Positions 35,879-44,970 are shown, numbered from the stretch's first letter. The stretch is 64,000 nucleotides of DNA from Fen-1258 sp964449775 (GCA_964449775.1 CAYVBQ010000007.1:1-64000); one strand, 5' to 3'. Notes: generated by a model not told the origin, from the letters alone. Program-made: numbers and translations.

Positions 35879-35907
35879 AATATAGAATGCACTTGACAAA
35901 AAAGCAA
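35879..35907 (-). promoter_or_regulatory. Putative promoter of the tRNA-Tyr cluster
   Basis: On the minus strand TTGCTT (35902-35907) and TATATT (35879-35884) are spaced 17 bases apart, about 39 bases upstream of tRNA-Tyr. It may drive the tRNAs, rpmG, secE and following genes. Confidence 0.5.
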
Positions 35908-35947
35908 GAAATGTTATAAGTAAATAATTTGAATGCCCAAAAATCGC

Positions 35948-37486
35948 TTAATGCCCCCATAGTTCCCTATCTAAGCTTCTATATTGTATTGCTTCAGAAA
36001 TGTGTTGAGGCTTGATATTTTCCGATTGTTCTAAATCAGCAATGGTTCGACTGACTTTAATTATTCTATCATAAGCACGCGCCGAGAGCCCCAATCTTGT
36101 CATCGCCATTTTTAGTAACTCTTCACACTGATCATTTATAATACAGAATTTGCGAATTTCTTTAGAAGCCATATCCGCATTTTTATAAATGTGTTTTATC
36201 CCAATAAACCTCTCTCGCTGAATCTCTCTTGCTGAGATTACTCTTTTCCTGATATTGCTTGATTTTTCTCCAACAGAACTTGAAGCCAAATCTTTAAATT
36301 TTACAGCCGGAACTTCAATATGAATATCGATTCTGTCCAAAAGCGGACCAGATATTTTTGCCATGTATTTCTGAATTTGCATTGTGTTACATGTACACTC
36401 CTTGTTCGGATCAGTGAAATATCCGCAAGGGCAAGGATTCATTGCAGCAGCCAGCATAAAATTAGCAGGGAACTCAAGCGACATTTTAGAACGACTTACA
36501 GTCACTTTGTAATCTTCGAGTGGCTGACGCAAAACTTCCAGAACATTTTTTTTGAACTCCGGCAATTCATCTAAAAATAAAACACCATGATGCGCATACG
36601 AAACTTCTCCCGGACGCGGAATTGTTCCTCCTCCAATTAACGCTGCATCAGAGATAGTATGATGGGGACTGCGAAATGGTCGTTCAGTAATCAATGCTTG
36701 ATCTTTACGGAGAATCCCGGCGACAGAATGAATTTTTGTTGTTTCAAGAGCTTCCTCAAAATTGAGCGGTGGAAGAATAGATGGAAATCTTTTAGCAAGC
36801 ATTGTTTTTCCTGATCCCGGAGGACCAATCATCAAAATATTATGACCACCTGCGGCGGCAATTTCTAACGCACGTTTAACATTCTCTTGTCCTTTTACAT
36901 CAGAGAAATCCAGCATATAGGTATTTACTTGAGAAAAAATGTCGTCTTTATTGGTATAAACCGGATCGAATTTTTCTTCCTCATTTAAAAATTGGATAAC
37001 TTCTGTGAGACTGTGTAAACCATAAACTTCAATTCCTTCAACAATGGATGACTCCTTAACGGAATCCGCCGGAAGAATAATTTTTTTTATTCCGAGTCTT
37101 CTCGCTTCAACGGTAATTGGCAGAGAACCTTTTATTTTACGGAGTGAGCCATCGAGTGAAAGTTCTCCCAGTATAAAAGTCTGATTTAGTAAATTTGTTT
37201 TAATTATTTCTGTTGCAGCAAGAATTCCGATTGCTATTGGTAAGTCGAATGAACTGCCCTCTTTTTTGATATCTGCCGGGGCAAGATTAATTGTAATTTT
37301 CTTAAGCGGAAATTCTATTCCTGAATTTTTTATAGCGGCGAGTACTCTTTCCTTACTTTCTTTTACTGCGTTATCAGGCAAACCAACAATAGTAATAGAA
37401 GGAAGTTGTTTTTCATAATGGGTTTCAACTTCTACTAAATAAGCATCAATACCGAATGTGGCGCCGGAGAGGACTTTAGAAAACAT
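35948..37486 (-). CDS. comM: YifB/ComM-family magnesium chelatase-like AAA+ ATPase
   Basis: The family includes ComM, a hexameric helicase that extends heteroduplex during natural transformation. The 512-residue protein has the N-terminal ChlI-like fold (MFSKVLSGATFGIDAYLVEVE; LPDNAVKESKERV). The AAA+ core has Walker A GPPGSGKTMLAKRFPSILPPL and the Walker B-like LFLDELPEFKKNVLEVLRQPLED, and the C-terminal Mg-chelatase domain follows. A cysteine cluster (NPCPCGYFTDPNKECTC) is typical. It stands alone after nuoI with a terminator between them. Confidence 0.95.
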   Translation of the reverse strand: MFSKVLSGATFGIDAYLVEVETHYEKQLPSITIVGLPDNAVKESKERVLAAIKNSGIEFPLKKITINLAPADIKKEGSSFDLPIAIGILAATEIIKTNLLNQTFILGELSLDGSLRKIKGSLPITVEARRLGIKKIILPADSVKESSIVEGIEVYGLHSLTEVIQFLNEEEKFDPVYTNKDDIFSQVNTYMLDFSDVKGQENVKRALEIAAAGGHNILMIGPPGSGKTMLAKRFPSILPPLNFEEALETTKIHSVAGILRKDQALITERPFRSPHHTISDAALIGGGTIPRPGEVSYAHHGVLFLDELPEFKKNVLEVLRQPLEDYKVTVSRSKMSLEFPANFMLAAAMNPCPCGYFTDPNKECTCNTMQIQKYMAKISGPLLDRIDIHIEVPAVKFKDLASSSVGEKSSNIRKRVISAREIQRERFIGIKHIYKNADMASKEIRKFCIINDQCEELLKMAMTRLGLSARAYDRIIKVSRTIADLEQSENIKPQHISEAIQYRSLDRELWGH

Positions 37487-37541
37487 ATGTTTTCGCCGAT
37501 TTTGAATTTAAACTAACAAAAAAATCAAGAACAAAAAACTA

Positions 37542-37568
37542 TTATATAGTCGAGGGTTCTCTATATAA
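37542..37568 (-). terminator. Terminator hairpin after nuoI
   Basis: TTATATAG and CTATATAA pair around an 11-base loop two bases after the nuoI stop, followed on the minus strand by TAGTTTTTTG. The stem is AT-only, so strength is uncertain, but the position suits the end of the nuo fragment. Confidence 0.55.
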
Positions 37569-37570
37569 TT

Positions 37571-38065
37571 CTATTTGAACTTCCTCAAAAATTCTAATCT
37601 ATCTTTTAGGTTTTCTATAGGCACCAATAATTTATCTTTTCCATAGATAGCATCATTTCTATTTTTGAAAACTAATTCATAATCTTTACTCATCACAATT
37701 GCTTCTTCGGGGCATACTTCTTCGCAGAAGCCGCAAAAGATACAGCGCAGCATATTGATCTCAAATTTTTGTGGATATCTCTCTTTCTCTTGATCTGTCT
37801 CAGCCGCTTGAACTTCTATTGCTAATGCCGGACAAACACGAGAACACAATCCACATGCAACACAGCGTTCAACACCATTTTTTTCTTGAACGAGAACCGG
37901 ACTACCGCGGTACGAAGCCGGCGGTTCAAACTTTACTTCAGGATATTGCATTGTAACATTCGGCCGGAACATACTTCTTAAGGTAAGCGCCATTCCTTTA
38001 ATGATTTCCGGAATGTAGAGCTTCTCCAAAATGTTCAAATCTTTTTCTCTTTTTTGCACGGACAT
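37571..38065 (-). CDS. nuoI: NADH-quinone oxidoreductase subunit I
   Basis: NuoI carries clusters N6a and N6b of complex I. The 164-residue protein has two 8-iron-type motifs, CVACGLCSRVCP and CIFCGFCEEVCP. The N-terminus has RSMFRPNVTMQYPEVKFEPPASYRG, typical of NuoI. It follows nuoH by 45 bases. The usual next genes nuoJKLMN are absent; a terminator and comM follow instead. Confidence 0.95.
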   Translation of the reverse strand: MSVQKREKDLNILEKLYIPEIIKGMALTLRSMFRPNVTMQYPEVKFEPPASYRGSPVLVQEKNGVERCVACGLCSRVCPALAIEVQAAETDQEKERYPQKFEINMLRCIFCGFCEEVCPEEAIVMSKDYELVFKNRNDAIYGKDKLLVPIENLKDRLEFLRKFK

Positions 38066-38110
38066 CTTTTACCTTTCAATCTTTTTGCGAACTGAAGTTC
38101 GCGCTACAAT

Positions 38111-39142
38111 TTATAATCCAAAAATCATTATTAAAGCTGCGACCCAAATAAGATTCGCCAGAGCTAAAGGGAACATAACTTTCCAACCGAGACTCATCAA
38201 TTGATCATATCTGAAACGCGGTATCGACCATCGAACCCAGATAAAGAAAAACAATAAAGCTCCTATTTTTATAAGCAACGAAGCAATTTGAATAATTGTT
38301 GTCAGTGTGTGACCAAGTCCTAATTTTTCTATATAGGGAACCTGATAGCCACCAAGATATAATGTAACTATAATCGCACTTGCAATTGCCATGTTTGCAT
38401 ATTCAGCAAGGAAAAATCCCGCAAATTTGAATGAACTGTATTCGGTGTGATAACCACCAACGAGTTCGGGTTCTGCTTCAGGTAAATCGAATGGCAGTCT
38501 ATTTGTTTCGGCAAAAGCTGAAACTACAAACGTTATAAATCCGATGGGCTGAAGAATTGCATTCCACATCCATCCATACTGAGCTTCAACAATTTTTACC
38601 GGACTCAAAGATTGAGACATCAGCAAAACACCGGCAACTGAAAATCCCATTGAGACTTCATATGAGATCATCTGTGCCGAAGAACGAATTCCTCCAAGTA
38701 ACGAATATTTACTTCCTGAAGACCAACCAGCAAATGTAATTCCGTAAACTCCAAGAGAAGTTAGAGCCAGGACGTAAAGTATTCCAATGTTTACGTCGGC
38801 AACAACTAAATTAATTTTGTAACCGAATAATTCAATAGGGGGACCCAAAGGAATTACAGCATATGTAGTAAATGCTACGAACAGAGCAATGAATGGAGCT
38901 AAGGTATGTAATGGTTTGTTAGCGGCAGTAGGAATAATATCTTCCTTAAACATGAGTTTGAAAACATCGGCAAACGGCTGAAGCAAACCAAGCCATCCTA
39001 CACGATTTGGGCCGACTCTATTTTGAACCCAAGCACTGATCTTTCTCTCGAAATAAACTGAATATGCTACCGTCAACAACAGCATGACAACTATTATCAA
39101 AATTTTGATCAGTGAGATAATTAATATTTCCCAAATGCTCAT
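38111..39142 (-). CDS. nuoH: NADH-quinone oxidoreductase subunit H
   Basis: NuoH is the membrane subunit at the quinone-binding junction of complex I. The 343-residue protein has about eight hydrophobic spans, with YFERKISAWVQNRVGPNRVGWLGLLQPFADVFKLMFKED at the first loop. Also present are FAETNRLPFDLPEAEPELVGGYHTEYSS and the C-terminal RWSIPRFRYDQLMSLGWKVMFPLAL. A palindromic element separates it from nuoG. Confidence 0.97.
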   Translation of the reverse strand: MSIWEILIISLIKILIIVVMLLLTVAYSVYFERKISAWVQNRVGPNRVGWLGLLQPFADVFKLMFKEDIIPTAANKPLHTLAPFIALFVAFTTYAVIPLGPPIELFGYKINLVVADVNIGILYVLALTSLGVYGITFAGWSSGSKYSLLGGIRSSAQMISYEVSMGFSVAGVLLMSQSLSPVKIVEAQYGWMWNAILQPIGFITFVVSAFAETNRLPFDLPEAEPELVGGYHTEYSSFKFAGFFLAEYANMAIASAIIVTLYLGGYQVPYIEKLGLGHTLTTIIQIASLLIKIGALLFFFIWVRWSIPRFRYDQLMSLGWKVMFPLALANLIWVAALIMIFGL

Positions 39143-39171
39143 TAACTGTTTACTCCAATTATTTTTTTCTA

Positions 39172-39253
39172 ATGGAACGCTGATTTTTAAGATGATTAAG
39201 ATTTTTTATGATCTTCAAAAAATCAAAAACGATCATAAGAATCAGCGTTCTAT
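39172..39253. repeat. Palindromic intergenic element between nuoG and nuoH
   Basis: GAACGCTGATT at 39175-39185 is exactly complementary to AATCAGCGTTC at 39240-39250. Inner arms TTATGATC and GATCATAA also pair, so nearly the whole 80 bases can fold into one hairpin. It has no ORF. It resembles a non-autonomous repeat element inserted in an operon gap, ending three bases before the nuoG stop. Confidence 0.65.
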
Positions 39254-39255
39254 TT

Positions 39256-40929
39256 TCAGACCGGTACTGCTTGCTTCACTTTTAAATGTACGCCCAATTC
39301 ACCGATCACATCATAATCCAATCCTTTGAAGTTTTCAACCGAGTGTGATAAATCTGTAAAAACATCTTCAGCCATTTCATATTTCATCTTACCGTTTAAA
39401 TGTACAGAGAGCATGGTAAAAATTTTCCAACCAGCGTGCGAATCAAATTTTAGCCCTTGCATCCAGCGGTCGTATTCAGTTCCGAATTTATCCCAGCGAC
39501 TCATTTCCATTCCATCAAGTGCACGATCCATTTCTACTGTTGCAACTGCCGGATGAATTCTTTGAACTCTACCTTGGAAATTTACGAATGTCCCATTCTT
39601 TTCGGCAAATGTTGAAGACGGAAAAACAATATCTGCCAGCATTGTAGTTTTATTTTCATTCGAAGCATGAACCACCAGCAATTCAAGTTTGGTAAGAACT
39701 TTTTCAAACTCATCACTGAATGCGGCAACATCATCTTCCATAACATAAAGCGCTTTTATTTTTCCTTCTTTCATTGCTTTCATCATTGCTTCCAGATTCA
39801 TTCCATTTGATCCCGGTTTTACTCCGACCAATTCTGCACCAAGAGAGTTTGGAGTTTTATCTTCGCGAATTAGAATATCATCTTGATCACCGGCAATAAA
39901 ATGTTTTACAAAATCAAGATTAGTAACACCGAGTGATTTAGCAAATTTCACCAAAGCAAAATTGTCCTCGCAAGTTGCATAGGCTGAACCAACGAATGCA
40001 ATTTCTCCGCTCTTGTAATCTTTCAAACTTTTTGCTGCTACTTTTAAAGCTTCATCCCAAGATACTTTTTGAAGTTCTCCTTCTTTACGAATATATGCAC
40101 CGTTGATTCTATCACCGGCATTTACATTTTTAAATGTATTCAATCTTCCATTATCGCACATCCAGTAACTGTTCACATCCTGGTTCTGTCGTGGTGTCAA
40201 TCTTAAAATCTCATTGTTGCGAACCCAAACTTCGGTATTACATCCGCGTGAACATCCAACACAAACAGAGTTCGTTTTCGACATCTCCCACACTCGTGAC
40301 TTAAATCTGAAATCTTGATTCGTTAACGCGCCAACGGGACATATATCTGTCGTGTTTAATGTGTAAGGATTATCAAACGATTCTCCGGGGAAAGTTGTAA
40401 TAGTAACTTTATCGCCACGCTGAACAAATGTGAGTTGATTCTTCTTCGCAATTTCATCCGAGAAGCGAATACAACGAGAACACATTATGCATCTGTCACC
40501 ATCAAATTTTATATGCTGACCTAACTGAACACGTTTTTCTTTTCGTACTTTAATTTCTTCAAAACGGCTTTCACCTGCACCATGTGTATAAGCATATTCT
40601 TGGAGTTTGCATTCACCGGCTTCATCGCAGATCGGACAATCGAGAGGATGATTGATAAGAATAAATTCCATTACCGCATTGCGTGCTTGCAAAGTTTTTT
40701 CCGACTGAGTGTAAACAACCATTCCATCAGAGGCATATGTAGAACAGGAAATTGCAAGTTTCGGCATTCGTTCAATTTCCACTAGACAAATGCGGCAGTT
40801 TCCGGAAACAGATAAACTTGGATGCCAACAAAAATGCGGAATCTCAATTCCCGCATCCCGCGCGGCTTCAATCACTGTTTGTCCTTGCTTAAATTCTATC
40901 TGTTTTCCGTCAACAGTTAATGTTGGCAT
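39256..40929 (-). CDS. nuoG: NADH-quinone oxidoreductase subunit G (short form)
   Basis: NuoG carries iron-sulfur clusters of the peripheral arm. The N-terminus has a 2Fe-2S motif (HFCWHPSLSVSGNCRICLVE; CPICDEAGECKLQ). A His/Cys 4Fe-4S domain follows (DRCIMCSRCIRF), then a molybdopterin-oxidoreductase-type CVGCSRGCNTEVWVRNN...CDNGR site. The 557-residue length is shorter than the roughly 700-900 residues of many NuoG proteins, lacking most of the C-terminal molybdopterin-like domains. ATG 40929 follows an AAAGGAAAG site and lies 12 bases from the M16 peptidase stop. Confidence 0.93.
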   Translation of the reverse strand: MPTLTVDGKQIEFKQGQTVIEAARDAGIEIPHFCWHPSLSVSGNCRICLVEIERMPKLAISCSTYASDGMVVYTQSEKTLQARNAVMEFILINHPLDCPICDEAGECKLQEYAYTHGAGESRFEEIKVRKEKRVQLGQHIKFDGDRCIMCSRCIRFSDEIAKKNQLTFVQRGDKVTITTFPGESFDNPYTLNTTDICPVGALTNQDFRFKSRVWEMSKTNSVCVGCSRGCNTEVWVRNNEILRLTPRQNQDVNSYWMCDNGRLNTFKNVNAGDRINGAYIRKEGELQKVSWDEALKVAAKSLKDYKSGEIAFVGSAYATCEDNFALVKFAKSLGVTNLDFVKHFIAGDQDDILIREDKTPNSLGAELVGVKPGSNGMNLEAMMKAMKEGKIKALYVMEDDVAAFSDEFEKVLTKLELLVVHASNENKTTMLADIVFPSSTFAEKNGTFVNFQGRVQRIHPAVATVEMDRALDGMEMSRWDKFGTEYDRWMQGLKFDSHAGWKIFTMLSVHLNGKMKYEMAEDVFTDLSHSVENFKGLDYDVIGELGVHLKVKQAVPV

Positions 40930-40940
40930 ATTACTTTCCT

Positions 40941-42209
40941 TTAGGCGACTTTCTGACGCAGTATATTTTTTGAAGACAAAATTACTCTTGTTAGACCACC
41001 ATTTTCAAATTTATTTGTCGATTCAAATAATTCATTCGACATTTCTCGAATATCATTCACCGTGACTGACTGAATATGTTTAACTGTCTCTTCAACCGAT
41101 TTGATTTTATTGAAATAGATCACCGATTGTGCAATTCTAAGCATACGGTTTGTCGTGCTCTCAAGACTCATCAGCATATTTCCGATTAAATACTCTTTGG
41201 CTCTACTTAGTTCAATTTCTCCAACTTTTTTCTGCTTGATTTTTTCAATCTCTTTGAAAATTAAATCCTGCGCTTTATAAACCGATTTGTTATTGGTAGA
41301 AAGATAAACTCCGAAAGTGGAGATATCAAAAAAAGAATTTAGAAACGAGTTGATCTGATACGCTATTCCATTCTCCTCACGTATCTTTTGGAAAAGACGA
41401 GAACTGCTGCCCTCGCCCAAAATATGAGAAAGTACACTCACAATATTCCGTCTCTTCTCTTTGATTCCGTAAGTTGTTTTACCCAGTATGTAATGAACTT
41501 GCTGAGTTTCTTTTCCAACGTAAATATCTTTTGCGGGTGTTAGAATGAGATCACGTTTAGTTGTACTTGCTGCCATCATCATTTTCATGATATACTTTTT
41601 TGCAAACATGATCAAATCTTGGTGCTCAATATTTCCGGAAGCAACAATGAAGAAACGATCGGTAGTATAATTCTCCCTAACAAATTTAATTAGGTCTTTT
41701 TGCCTGAAGGAACGCAGGTTCTTTTTGGTTCCGATGATCGGCATTCCAAGCGAGTTACCTTTAAATACATTGCTCTCAAACTTATCAAAGATCAATTCGT
41801 CGGGTGAATCTTCAATATCGTGAAGTTCATCAATCACAACTGCTGATTCTTTTTCGATTTCTTTGGGATTGAAAACGGAATTTTGGATCATATCAGCAAG
41901 GACTTCAAAAGTTTTTTCAACGTGGTCTGTCAACCCTCTTCCATAAAAACAAGTGTGTTCTTTTGATGTGAACGCGTTAAGATATCCGCCGAGAGATTCA
42001 ATATCCTCCGCAATTTTTTTGGCGGACCGTTTCTTTGTTCCTTTGAAGAACATGTGTTCCAGAAAATGGCTTATGCCGCTGTTCTCTTCAGTTTCGTCAC
42101 GCGAACCCACGTTAAACCAAAACCCGAGCGAGAAAGATTTTACGTAACTAATTTTTTCTGAAATTATTTTTATTCCGTTAGGCAGTTCGGTGATATTTAT
42201 ATTTTTCAA
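40941..42209 (-). CDS. M16-family zinc peptidase
   Basis: The 422-residue protein resembles processing-peptidase-like M16 enzymes. The inverted zinc motif HFLEHMFFKGTKKRS (HxxEH) is near residue 48 and the downstream glutamate is in EKESAVVIDELHDIED. A second, inactive half follows, with the family motif GEGSSSRLFQKIREENGIAYQINSF near 270. The start is TTG at 42209 giving MKNINITELPNGIKII. It precedes nuoG closely and may be co-transcribed, although the functions are not obviously linked. Confidence 0.93.
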   Translation of the reverse strand: MKNINITELPNGIKIISEKISYVKSFSLGFWFNVGSRDETEENSGISHFLEHMFFKGTKKRSAKKIAEDIESLGGYLNAFTSKEHTCFYGRGLTDHVEKTFEVLADMIQNSVFNPKEIEKESAVVIDELHDIEDSPDELIFDKFESNVFKGNSLGMPIIGTKKNLRSFRQKDLIKFVRENYTTDRFFIVASGNIEHQDLIMFAKKYIMKMMMAASTTKRDLILTPAKDIYVGKETQQVHYILGKTTYGIKEKRRNIVSVLSHILGEGSSSRLFQKIREENGIAYQINSFLNSFFDISTFGVYLSTNNKSVYKAQDLIFKEIEKIKQKKVGEIELSRAKEYLIGNMLMSLESTTNRMLRIAQSVIYFNKIKSVEETVKHIQSVTVNDIREMSNELFESTNKFENGGLTRVILSSKNILRQKVA

Positions 42210-42261
42210 TTAGGGGTTTCTATTATAGTTAAGAAAAATGTGGGGCAAATATAATGAATGT

Positions 42262-42364
42262 CGAGTGAAGAACGAAGAGTGTAGAGTGAAGAGTGCAGAA
42301 CTTAGAACGAAGAGTGAAGAGTTTTGTTTACATTCTACACTCTACGTTCTTCGTTCTAAACTCG
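42262..42364. repeat. Simple direct and inverted repeat cluster (GAACGAAGAGTG family)
   Basis: Variants of GAACGAAGAGTGTAGAGTG occur at 42270, 42304 and, inverted, at 42333-42357. The outer arms form an imperfect hairpin of about 25 bases. There is no coding potential. It sits upstream of the M16 gene and looks like a degenerate intergenic repeat. Confidence 0.6.
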
Positions 42365-42443
42365 ATTCGCAAACTTCTCAACATATTTATCATGGGACTA
42401 AGTGATTGCGTTAAAAACATATTGAAAAAATTATTCTCCAAAG

Positions 42444-42797
42444 TTATTGATGAACTATAATTGAATCTTTTGTCAGTTCAATGAAAGAATTTATTTCGAA
42501 TAAAGAAGTAATCTCATTTATTTGCTTTTCAAATATTTTTTTCAATTGCTCATTAGAAATATTTCCGGTTGTAATTAGAAGAAGCTTATAGGGCTGCTGA
42601 TTTAATTTGAATGATTGAAGAAAGTCTGTGTCTTTGGTTATTACAATTCTTTTTCCCTTAAAAGAAAGTTTATTGATTTCGTCATCTGTCGTTGAATTCT
42701 TATTTGGGAGTTCGGATGTATGGATTGAATCAAATTCTTTTTCGTTCAGCTAACCCGAAAGAAGTTTTGGAATTTGTGCATCAACTAAAAATTTCAT
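42444..42797 (-). pseudogene. DUF5615 (PIN-like) toxin gene broken by a nonsense codon
   Basis: From ATG 42797 the frame reads MKFLVDAQIPKLLSG, then TAG at 42750-42752, then LNEKEFDSIHTSELPNKNST. It continues with TDDEINKLSFKGKRIVITKD to TAA at 42444. Apart from the stop this is a complete DUF5615-type protein of about 117 codons, with the expected D6 and the ITKDTDF motif. The stop sits where a tryptophan codon (TGG) would be expected, so one base change explains it. The start overlaps the antitoxin stop (ATGA), the normal arrangement of these pairs. Confidence 0.82.
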
Positions 42798-43030
42798 ATC
42801 GCAATTCTGTTGATGCTTTTTACACGACTTAATTTTGCTGCGTAATTTAAGCAAGCTAAAATATCTTCTCGCTCAAGATCCTTATAATCATTTAAAATCT
42901 GCTCGATCGACATTCCGGAACTAAGCAATTCTAAAATTGTTTCAACCGGATATCTCAAATTTCTGATTACAGGTTTGCCGTGGCAGATTTGAGGATTGAT
43001 AGTTATACGATTTAGATTTTTTACTTTCAT
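42794..43030 (-). CDS. DUF433 antitoxin
   Basis: The 78-residue protein has the DUF433 pattern ITINPQICHGKPVIRNLRYPVETILELLSSGMSIEQILNDYKDLEREDILACLNYA. DUF433 proteins are helix-turn-helix antitoxins partnered by DUF5615 PIN-like toxins. The partner gene directly downstream carries a nonsense mutation, so this antitoxin may be a leftover or a free-standing regulator. Confidence 0.85.
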   Translation of the reverse strand: MKVKNLNRITINPQICHGKPVIRNLRYPVETILELLSSGMSIEQILNDYKDLEREDILACLNYAAKLSRVKSINRIAI

Positions 43031-43106
43031 AATACCTCAGCTAAAAATTACCTTCTTTCACACCTAAATACAACTCTTACAACAAATCAGCACTTAATTC
43101 CCAACA

Positions 43107-44330
43107 TTATCTTGCATTTACTTTTTCAAACTTATCCAAATACTTCGCATGGAATTCGGCTATTGCTTTGTAAGCTTTCTCCAAAATATTTTCAGGCGGA
43201 AGGAATACTATTCTCATATGTTGAGTACCGGGCAGTTGTCCAAATCCGCTTCCGTGAACCACTACTACACCGGTTTCTTTAATCATCTCTGCTGCAAAGT
43301 GAGCATCGTTAGTAACATTATGCAACCGAGGGAAAGCGTAGAATGCGCCTTCAGGTGCAACACAAGTAATTCCGGGAATTGAATTCATCATTTCAACCGT
43401 CATATCGCGTCTGCGGGTTAATTTTTTCATCGCCACTTCAAGATGAGATTGATCTCCAAGAAGTGAAGGTGCAATTCCATATTGTGCGGGATGATTAGCA
43501 CACAAACGTGCGCGTAGCATTTTATTTATCGCTTCGATATAATCTTTTAATATAGATCTGTTGCCGCTTACAATTCCCCATCCAATTCTGAAACCGGGAA
43601 CCATATAATTTTTAGATAAGCCGCCAAAAGTAATCATCGGAACTTCAGAATTGAGCGAAGCGATTGATGTATGAGTCTTCCCATTCATCAAAAGTTTATC
43701 GTAGATCTCATCAGCAAAAATTACAAGATTGTGTTCTATCGCCAGCTCAACAATTTTTTTAAGTGTCTCAGGTGAAGTATTTGATCCTGTAGGATTGTTC
43801 GGATTAATTAAAATGATTGCCCGTGTCTTACTGTTTATCTTTGCTTTTATATCCTCAACATCGGGCTGCCATCCGTTGTTTTCATTTAAGTAGTATGGAT
43901 TTTCCATTGTCTGCAATTTGCTTTGAATAGCTGTGTAGAGCGGATAACCGGGAGTTGGTGTTAAAACATTTTCTCCTTCGTTTACTAAAGCGGAAAGACA
44001 AATATCAATTGCTTCGCTTGCGCCGGTAGTTACAAAAATATCCTGAATGTTTTTAATTCCTTTTCGTTCAGCTTCTATAGCAATTGCATCTGTAGCTTGT
44101 TTAATGCCGGATGAAGGCGAATATCCGTTGTAATTTTTTTTCATCGCTTCGTATGTAGCTTCAATCAAATGTTTCGGCGGCTCCCAATCAAATAGATTTG
44201 GGTCACCAATGTTGAGATACAACATTTCCTTTCCGGTCTTGGCTGTTTCATTTGCAAGTATAACAATATCTCGAACTGCATATGTTATGTTATCGGTTCT
44301 TACGGCTGGTTTGATTACAAAGTTTGACAT
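43107..44330 (-). CDS. PLP-dependent class I/II aminotransferase (AlaA/AspC-like)
   Basis: The 407-residue fold-type I enzyme binds pyridoxal phosphate through the lysine of GGLSKNYMVPGFRIGWG (near residue 243). Other conserved parts are YLNIGDPNLFDWEPPKHL, SPSSGIKQATDAI, LINPNNPTGSNTSPETL and FADEIYDKL. The sequence resembles alanine-synthesising transaminases, with aspartate transaminases as the alternative; the exact amino donor cannot be assigned. It is 13 bases downstream of a mazF-like gene, possibly co-transcribed. Confidence 0.88.
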   Translation of the reverse strand: MSNFVIKPAVRTDNITYAVRDIVILANETAKTGKEMLYLNIGDPNLFDWEPPKHLIEATYEAMKKNYNGYSPSSGIKQATDAIAIEAERKGIKNIQDIFVTTGASEAIDICLSALVNEGENVLTPTPGYPLYTAIQSKLQTMENPYYLNENNGWQPDVEDIKAKINSKTRAIILINPNNPTGSNTSPETLKKIVELAIEHNLVIFADEIYDKLLMNGKTHTSIASLNSEVPMITFGGLSKNYMVPGFRIGWGIVSGNRSILKDYIEAINKMLRARLCANHPAQYGIAPSLLGDQSHLEVAMKKLTRRRDMTVEMMNSIPGITCVAPEGAFYAFPRLHNVTNDAHFAAEMIKETGVVVVHGSGFGQLPGTQHMRIVFLPPENILEKAYKAIAEFHAKYLDKFEKVNAR

Positions 44331-44343
44331 TTCTTTCCTCAGT

Positions 44344-44685
44344 TTATAATCCTAACAACAATTTTAATTTATCTTCAACTTCATTAAGAGATGATGGTGT
44401 TACACTTCCCATATACTCAATAAATCTTTCTTTAGAGATAGAGCGCACATCTTCACATTTGATGTAACTTTCTGTTTTTAATCCGGTTTCTTCCATTGAA
44501 ATACAAACATGAAGTGGGATTCCTTTTTTCTTTGAAGTAATTGGAATTACCACCACTAAATCCGCCAGGCTATTATTAAAAAAATCTACTGAAATAACTA
44601 ATACCGGTCTAATTCCCGACTGCTCTCTTCCTTTGGTTGGATTTAAATTTACCATCCAAATATCACCGCGACTAGGAATTTTCAT
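44344..44685 (-). CDS. MazF/PemK-family endoribonuclease toxin
   Basis: The 113-residue protein has the MazF N-terminus (RGDIWMVNLNPTKGREQSGIRPVLVIS), the middle motif VVVIPITSKKKGIPLHV and the C-terminal YIKCEDVRSISKERFIEYMGSV. The catalytic arginine and threonine/serine region are present. MazF toxins cut mRNA at short motifs. The antitoxin gene is nine bases upstream. Confidence 0.92.
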   Translation of the reverse strand: MKIPSRGDIWMVNLNPTKGREQSGIRPVLVISVDFFNNSLADLVVVIPITSKKKGIPLHVCISMEETGLKTESYIKCEDVRSISKERFIEYMGSVTPSSLNEVEDKLKLLLGL

Positions 44686-44694
44686 AAAAACCCT

Positions 44695-44934
44695 CTATTG
44701 ACCATCATTAAGAGTTCTTGACCAAAGTTTTCTTTCATTCAGCTCTTCCCTCCATGCTTTTTTATCCGTCCTGAGCTTCAAATATGCTTCATTCACTTCA
44801 TTCCAAAACTGAACCTCTTTATAATGTTCAAGTGCTTTGGAAATAATGATCTGCATTGGTTCTCCAGAAATTTTCTTTATCTCCTGAAGAAGCTTATGAG
44901 TTCTGGAATCTATACGGACTGTAGCGGTTGACAT
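44695..44934 (-). CDS. Ribbon-helix-helix antitoxin of the MazF pair
   Basis: This 79-residue protein starts STATVRIDSRTHKLLQEIKKISGEPMQIIISKALEHYKEVQFW, a ribbon-helix-helix DNA-binding fold. An acidic/basic tail (NEAYLKLRTDKKAWREELNERKLW) probably wraps the toxin. It precedes the mazF gene in the usual antitoxin-first order. A 12-base palindrome-like site (ATTGTTTACAAT at 44971-44982, minus strand) lies about 40 bases upstream and is a candidate operator. Confidence 0.85.
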   Translation of the reverse strand: MSTATVRIDSRTHKLLQEIKKISGEPMQIIISKALEHYKEVQFWNEVNEAYLKLRTDKKAWREELNERKLWSRTLNDGQ

Positions 44935-44970
44935 TACTTATCCTTTTTTTGTTACAACTTAATCTACAAA

